In this document: positions 59,426-64,000 of the stretch, one piece after another | Layout: every line of letters starts with the position of its first letter | Numbering within the stretch: position 1 is the first letter of the stretch | Assembly (NCBI RefSeq): GCF_000011085.1 | Contig: NC_006396.1 | Span: forward strand, 1,922,001 to 1,986,000 | Source of the DNA: Haloarcula marismortui ATCC 43049 | GTDB lineage: Archaea; Halobacteriota; Halobacteria; Halobacteriales; Haloarculaceae | DNA: 64,000 nucleotides | Reading direction: 5' to 3' | Translations under genes and position numbers: made by a program | The notes under the pieces: model-generated | Told to the model about the DNA's origin: nothing | The model's input: only the letters and a program-made list of their open reading frames with translations | The model's database searches: none

Positions 59426-62098
59426 ATGCGCGACCTCTTAACATTATCTGACCTCCGTACCCAGTTCGAGACGGACCGCGGCACCGTCAAAGCCGTCGAC
59501 GGCATCGACCTCACTGTCAGGGAGGGGGAAACCGTCGGTCTGGTCGGCGAATCCGGATCGGGGAAATCTGTCACAGCGTTATCGGCAATGGATATCGTCG
59601 ACGAGCCCGGGCACATCGCCGGCGGGCAGATCCGGTTTGGCGCACTTGGGACAGTCACACGGCTGTCCCGGCAGTATCCGAAGGCAGTACGGACAGCCGA
59701 CGAAGGCAGCGGCTTCATCACCATCGACGCGGCGACGGTCGACCGGAGTCGGCTCCCCGCGTCGCTTGAGACGACGGCCGATGACCGGACGCTGGCAAAG
59801 CAGTTCATTCAGGAAGCCCCAAAGAAGGCCCTCCCGGAGACCGGTGACGCGCCCGTCACGATTACCGACGGCTACGTTGACCTGACGGCAGCCCCGGAGC
59901 GGGTGATGCGGGACATCCGCGGCGGCGATATGGGGATGATCTTCCAGGACCCGATGACCTCGCTGAATCCCGCGATAACGGTCGGGGAACAGGTCGCGGA
60001 GAGCCTGCGCCTTCACCGCTACGGGAGCAAGCGAAACGACTCGTGGTTCAACGCCGTCCGTGAGATCACGCCCTCGATCAGCCGGGGCAGCGAGATGGAC
60101 GAGGAGATCCGGTCTGACGTTATCTCGCTGCTGGAGGAGGTCGGTATCCCGGAACCGGCCGACCGTGTCAACGAGTACCCCCACGAGTTCTCCGGCGGGA
60201 TGCGCCAGCGCGTGCTCATCGCCATCGCGCTGGCGTGCCGCCCGAAGCTGCTGGTCGCCGACGAGCCGACGACGGCGCTCGACGTGACCATTCAGGCGCA
60301 GATTCTGGACCTCATCGACGACCTGCAGGCGGACCTCGGGATGTCGGTGCTGTTCATCACGCACGACCTCGGCGTCGTCGCGGAGACCTGCGACCGCGTC
60401 GCCGTGATGTACGCCGGCGAAATCGTCGAGGAAGGGCCGGTCGAGGAGATATTCCAGAACCCATCACACCCGTACACGTACACGCTCCTCGAATCGATAC
60501 CGGGCGAGGGGACAGAGCGACTGACGCCAATCGAAGGGAACGTCCCCAGCCTCATCGACATGCCCAGTGGCTGCCACTTCGCCGACCGCTGTCCATGGGC
60601 CGAACCCGAGTGTCGTGAGGGCGAGATTCCGTCTCTCCAGCACGGTCCGGACGATGTCACCCACCGCTCGAAGTGCATCCACGAATCGTTCGACACGAGC
60701 GAGTACGGCACCGGCGACACCGGCGTTGCCGCGACGGAGACGACGCGAACGGACAGACAGCTCATGGAAGTCGACGGGCTGAAAAAGCACTTCTCGCGGG
60801 CCGACGACCTGCTGGACAAGTACATTGGCCGCGAGCCGGAGTCAGTCAAGGCCGTCGACGGCGTCTCGATGGACATCTACGAGGGCGAGACGCTGGGGCT
60901 CGTCGGCGAGTCCGGCTGTGGGAAATCGACGACCGGGCGAACCATCCTCCGGCTACTCGAACCGACAGATGGGAAAGTAGTTTTCGCCGGGCAAGACCTT
61001 TCGGAGCTTGATAAAAGTGGCCTGCGAGAGGTGCGTCGGGACCTGCAGATGATTTTCCAAGACCCGATGTCCAGCCTCGACCCACGGATGACCGTCGGCC
61101 AGACGATTATGGAGCCGCTGAAAATTCATGACCTCCCGGAAGACACCGGTGACGGCTCACGCCGCGAGCAGCGGGTCGAGCGCGTGGCGGACCTCATGGA
61201 GGCGGTGGGACTCGACCCAGACCAGTACGACCGCTACCCGCACGAACTGTCCGGCGGACAGCGCCAGCGCGTCGGCATCGCCCGCGCGCTCGCCGTCGAC
61301 CCCGATTTCATCGTCTGTGACGAGCCCGTTTCGGCGCTGGACGTGAGCGTGCAGGCCCAGATAATCAATCTCCTGGAGGACCTCCAGCATGAGTTCGGCC
61401 TGACGTACCTGTTCATCGCTCACGATCTGAGCGTGGTTCGCCACATCTGTGACCGCGTCGCGGTGATGTATCTCGGCGAAGTGGTCGAAGTCGCCGACAC
61501 GCCGGACCTGTTTGCGGACCCGAAACACCCCTATACGCGAGCGCTCATGTCGGCGATTCCGGAACCAGACCCGACCGTGGAAGCCGACCGGATACTGCTG
61601 AAGGGCGACGTTCCATCACCGATTGACCCACCGTCGGGCTGTCACTTCCGGACTCGCTGTCCCGAGGTCATCCCACCAGATATCGACATCGAGCAGGAGA
61701 CGTACCGCGAGGTAATGGACTACCGGCAACGGGTCGAGGACGAGGCCATCTCCATCGATGCAGTTCGGGAGCAGGCCGGAGACGCCGACAGCGCCACAGC
61801 GGCGACGGACGGCGGCGCGAACCTCACCGAGCAGCCGAGCGGCAGGGGACAGGTGCCGATGTCCGCGTTCAAACAGACGATGTTCGACCGGTTCTTCGAA
61901 ACGGACCTGGCCGGAGAGAACCGCCGCGTCGTCGAAACGTCGATTGAGCATCTCGCGGACGAGGACTGGGACGCCGCCGCATCGGTGCTACAGGATCGAT
62001 TCGAGAGCGTCTGTGAGACACAGCACCCCGAACTCCAGCCGGACTCCCACCCAGCAGCGTGTCACCTTTACGACCAGAATGACAGCGACAGTACCTGA
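59426..62098 (+). CDS. Dipeptide/oligopeptide ABC transporter, fused double ATPase (DppD-DppF type)
   Basis: 890 residues joining two ATPase halves. First half: Walker A GESGSGKS at 41-48, Q-loop Gln near 174, signature FSGGMRQR, Walker [10 protein letters not shown], then the oligopeptide-specific C-terminal extension with Cys ([14 protein letters not shown]). Second half: Walker A GESGCGKS near 510, LSGGQRQR, and its own Cys-rich extension. In the first half about 70 extra residues separate Walker A from the Q-loop. Powers peptide or similar solute import. ATG at 59426; a longer frame adds 19 unmatched residues. Confidence 0.92.
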   Translation: MRDLLTLSDLRTQFETDRGTVKAVDGIDLTVREGETVGLVGESGSGKSVTALSAMDIVDEPGHIAGGQIRFGALGTVTRLSRQYPKAVRTADEGSGFITIDAATVDRSRLPASLETTADDRTLAKQFIQEAPKKALPETGDAPVTITDGYVDLTAAPERVMRDIRGGDMGMIFQDPMTSLNPAITVGEQVAESLRLHRYGSKRNDSWFNAVREITPSISRGSEMDEEIRSDVISLLEEVGIPEPADRVNEYPHEFSGGMRQRVLIAIALACRPKLLVADEPTTALDVTIQAQILDLIDDLQADLGMSVLFITHDLGVVAETCDRVAVMYAGEIVEEGPVEEIFQNPSHPYTYTLLESIPGEGTERLTPIEGNVPSLIDMPSGCHFADRCPWAEPECREGEIPSLQHGPDDVTHRSKCIHESFDTSEYGTGDTGVAATETTRTDRQLMEVDGLKKHFSRADDLLDKYIGREPESVKAVDGVSMDIYEGETLGLVGESGCGKSTTGRTILRLLEPTDGKVVFAGQDLSELDKSGLREVRRDLQMIFQDPMSSLDPRMTVGQTIMEPLKIHDLPEDTGDGSRREQRVERVADLMEAVGLDPDQYDRYPHELSGGQRQRVGIARALAVDPDFIVCDEPVSALDVSVQAQIINLLEDLQHEFGLTYLFIAHDLSVVRHICDRVAVMYLGEVVEVADTPDLFADPKHPYTRALMSAIPEPDPTVEADRILLKGDVPSPIDPPSGCHFRTRCPEVIPPDIDIEQETYREVMDYRQRVEDEAISIDAVREQAGDADSATAATDGGANLTEQPSGRGQVPMSAFKQTMFDRFFETDLAGENRRVVETSIEHLADEDWDAAASVLQDRFESVCETQHPELQPDSHPAACHLYDQNDSDST

Positions 62099-62166
62099 AT
62101 AATATTACTTAGCTGCACATAACTCTCAGGAGATATATAGCAGAATCATTGTTCTATCCGGTACAA

Positions 62167-62174
62167 TTATAATA
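62167..62174 (+). promoter_or_regulatory. TATA box of the binding-protein gene
   Basis: TTATAATA, 22-29 bp before the ATG at 62196, so the binding protein likely has its own strong leaderless promoter within the operon. Confidence 0.55.
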
Positions 62175-62195
62175 GATCTGTTTGAACAAAGTCCC

Positions 62196-63923
62196 ATGTC
62201 ATCCGGTGATTCTATCGACAGACGAAGCTTCCTTACCGCGGCCGGCAGTGCCGCGGCAGCCGCAACGCTCGCAGGTTGTTCCGGCGACGGCGGTGATGGT
62301 GGCGGAACCGAAGGTGGAGACGGTGGCGACGGCACTGGTAGCGACGGCGGGGACGGCAGAAGCGACCAGACGCTCGTGTACGCCCGCGGTGACCACCCGG
62401 AAAACTACGACCCACAGCAGTCGACCAGCGGCGAGGTGGCGAAGGTCACCAATCAGGTGTTTGACACCCTCATCCAGTTCGCAGCCGGGAGCGGCGGCCA
62501 GCTCGAAGACGCGCTCGCAACCGACTACACTCTCGAGGGAACCACCGCAACGCTGACCCTCCGAGAGGGTGTGATGTTCCACAACGGCGAGGAGTTCACC
62601 GCGTCAGACTTCAAGGCGACCTGGCAGCGGTTCACCCAGAGCGACTACGAGTACTACCTCGGCGATGATACCCGGTCGGGGTACGGTCCGTTCACGCTTG
62701 GCGACTGGATCGAAAGCGTTGACGCGAGTCAGGACTACGAGCTGACAATCGAGCTTACACAGCAGTTCGCGCCGTTCCTGCGGAACCTCGCGATGTTCGC
62801 CTCGGCAGTCCTCTCGAAAGCCCAGATCGAATCGCTGGGCGACAGTCAGGCCGACCTCGGAAGTGAACCCGCAGGCACTGGGGCCTTCCAGTTCGATACC
62901 CTTGACAACCCGAACGAGCGTATTCGGTTGACGGCCAACAACGATTACTGGGGTGACGGCCCGAACGTCGGGACGGTCATCTTCAAGACCATCACCGAAA
63001 ACAGCACGCGAGTGCAGGACGTCATCAACGGGGCCTCACACATCACGGACAACCTCGACTCCTCCGGATTCCAGCGCGCCGAGGAAAGCGGAACGGCGAC
63101 CCTGTTGCGGAAGGACGGCATCAACCACGGCTACATGGCGATGAACATGGCGCGGTTCGAGCCGTTCCGGGACCGGCAGGTCCGCCAGGCCATCGCCCAC
63201 GCTGTCAACACCGAGGCCATCGTCAACCAGATCTATCAGGGCTTTGCAACGCAGGCCTCCCAGCCGCTCCCGCCGGACGTGCTCGGACACAACGACGACC
63301 TCGACCCGTATCCGACGGACAAGGAGCAGGCGCAATCGATGCTCGAAGAGGCGGGCTACGGCGACGGCTTCGAGTTCGAACTCGCGACGTTCTCGAACCC
63401 TCGGGGATACAACCCCAGCCCGGTCAACACGGCGAATCAGGTGAAGTCGGACCTGGAGGAAATCGGTCTGACGGTCAACATCAACCAGTTCTCCAACTTC
63501 GGGCCGTATCTGGACTACACGTCGGCCGGGAAACACGACGCGTGTTTCCTCGGCTGGTACACCGACAATGCCGATCCGGACAACTTCCTGTACGTCCTGC
63601 TGGACCCACAGGTGGAGATGGACGCCGTCCCCGACGGGCAGGACTGGGTCAGTTTCGATTCTGACGGGTACAACACCCTCAACGTGTCCGGCTGGGCCAA
63701 CACCGACTACATGGAACTCGTCCGGGAAGCCCAGCGGACCTACGCGGAGGGCGACCGCGAGACGATGTACGAAGAGGCCAGCCAGCTAGCCTACGACGAG
63801 TCTCCGTGGGTGTTCCTCGACTACGCCGAGACGCTCCGAGCAGTCAACGAGACTGTCGTTGAAGACTCCTACACCGTCAGCTCTGTCGGTGGCCCGTATC
63901 TTAACACGGTCGAGCTGCAGTAG
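62196..63923 (+). CDS. Dipeptide/oligopeptide-binding lipoprotein (SBP family 5)
   Basis: 575 residues. Tat signal with RRSF (residues 9-12) and a lipobox LAGC ending at Cys28; a Gly/Asp/Ser-rich linker follows (to about residue 56), then a family 5 binding domain (LVYARGDHPENYDPQ, then FHNGEEFTASDFKATWQR). Captures peptides or related solutes outside the cell for the double ATPase gene upstream. 97 bp after that gene; the permease gene begins 20 bp after its stop. Confidence 0.93.
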   Translation: MSSGDSIDRRSFLTAAGSAAAAATLAGCSGDGGDGGGTEGGDGGDGTGSDGGDGRSDQTLVYARGDHPENYDPQQSTSGEVAKVTNQVFDTLIQFAAGSGGQLEDALATDYTLEGTTATLTLREGVMFHNGEEFTASDFKATWQRFTQSDYEYYLGDDTRSGYGPFTLGDWIESVDASQDYELTIELTQQFAPFLRNLAMFASAVLSKAQIESLGDSQADLGSEPAGTGAFQFDTLDNPNERIRLTANNDYWGDGPNVGTVIFKTITENSTRVQDVINGASHITDNLDSSGFQRAEESGTATLLRKDGINHGYMAMNMARFEPFRDRQVRQAIAHAVNTEAIVNQIYQGFATQASQPLPPDVLGHNDDLDPYPTDKEQAQSMLEEAGYGDGFEFELATFSNPRGYNPSPVNTANQVKSDLEEIGLTVNINQFSNFGPYLDYTSAGKHDACFLGWYTDNADPDNFLYVLLDPQVEMDAVPDGQDWVSFDSDGYNTLNVSGWANTDYMELVREAQRTYAEGDRETMYEEASQLAYDESPWVFLDYAETLRAVNETVVEDSYTVSSVGGPYLNTVELQ

Positions 63924-63943
63924 CGCTCTAAGAGAACTTTCGA

Positions 63944-64000
63944 ATGAACTGGACACAGTTTCTTTTCAGGCTGGTCGAGCCGGTGGTACCGCCACGGTTC
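63944..64000 (+). CDS. Start of ABC permease gene (cut by window edge)
   Basis: 19 codons from an ATG 20 bp after the binding-protein stop (MNWTQFLFRLVEPVVPPRF). Too short to prove, but the position and an FLFRL start fit a DppB-type permease of the same operon. Confidence 0.55.
   Translation, partial: MNWTQFLFRLVEPVVPPRF

Overview
This is a 64 kb stretch of a haloarchaeal chromosome, most likely Haloarcula or a close relative. The evidence is high GC with acidic proteins, twin-arginine lipoprotein signals, promoters that look leaderless (a TATA-like box about 25 bp ahead of the start codon, no ribosome binding site), several small protein families I know only from Halobacteria, archaeosine biosynthesis genes, and a very large archaellin as described in Haloarcula. 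No plasmid, virus, insertion sequence or CRISPR array was seen.

Layout. 1-3 kb: start of a phosphate importer (pstS, pstC, leftward) facing an AbrB-PhoU regulator. 3-7 kb: leftward housekeeping and unknown genes (rhodanese, Nudix, DUF5809/DUF5810-type, RimI). 7.5-12 kb: aconitase with an array of hairpins behind it, a dCTP deaminase-family enzyme, a Bat-type HTH regulator, a HalOD1 protein and methylglyoxal synthase. 12-14 kb: queD-queE-queC for preQ0/archaeosine. 14-19.5 kb: a receiver-like protein lacking its phosphorylatable Asp, an M28 peptidase, an alcohol dehydrogenase and a small membrane-protein gene broken by an in-frame TAG. 19.4-26.6 kb: ferredoxin plus SBP56, two NAD-binding proteins, tRNA-Arg(CCG) followed by two copies of its 3' end, a membrane-anchored ferredoxin, 6-phosphogluconate dehydrogenase and an M29 aminopeptidase.

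26.9-51.2 kb is the motility and taxis island. The leftward series is DUF7500-like, cheY, cheC, cheD, arlCE, arlF, arlG, arlH, arlI, arlJ. Upstream of it lie the 454-residue archaellin arlB (leftward) and a divergent short archaellin paralogue (rightward). Next come a DUF7521-like/HTH pair, a KaiC-like ATPase and cheW (leftward), then rightward cheB, cheA, cheR, a HEAT-repeat gene, cheF1, a receiver-GAF-PAS protein, rpS6e, a DUF7112-type gene and cheF2. Signal flow is expected to be transducers to CheW/CheA, then CheY, then CheF, then the ArlCE/H/I switch and motor, with CheB, CheR, CheC and CheD handling adaptation.

51.2-64 kb: a degenerate dCTP deaminase-family protein, DUF5807-like, DHH phosphoesterase, a histidine kinase whose 5' end looks lost, three UspA proteins, a GNAT enzyme, DUF5806/DUF7529-type genes, and at the right edge a rightward dipeptide ABC operon (fused double ATPase, lipoprotein binding protein, start of a permease).

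Most noteworthy: the second archaellin-like gene, the AT-richer insert in arlB, the truncated kinase and its non-kinase paralogue, the D-to-N receiver, the in-frame TAG in the small membrane-protein gene, the tRNA-Arg 3'-end copies, and two strongly structured intergenic regions (7407-7568 and 26636-26951). Family numbers (DUFxxxx) are from memory and were not searched.
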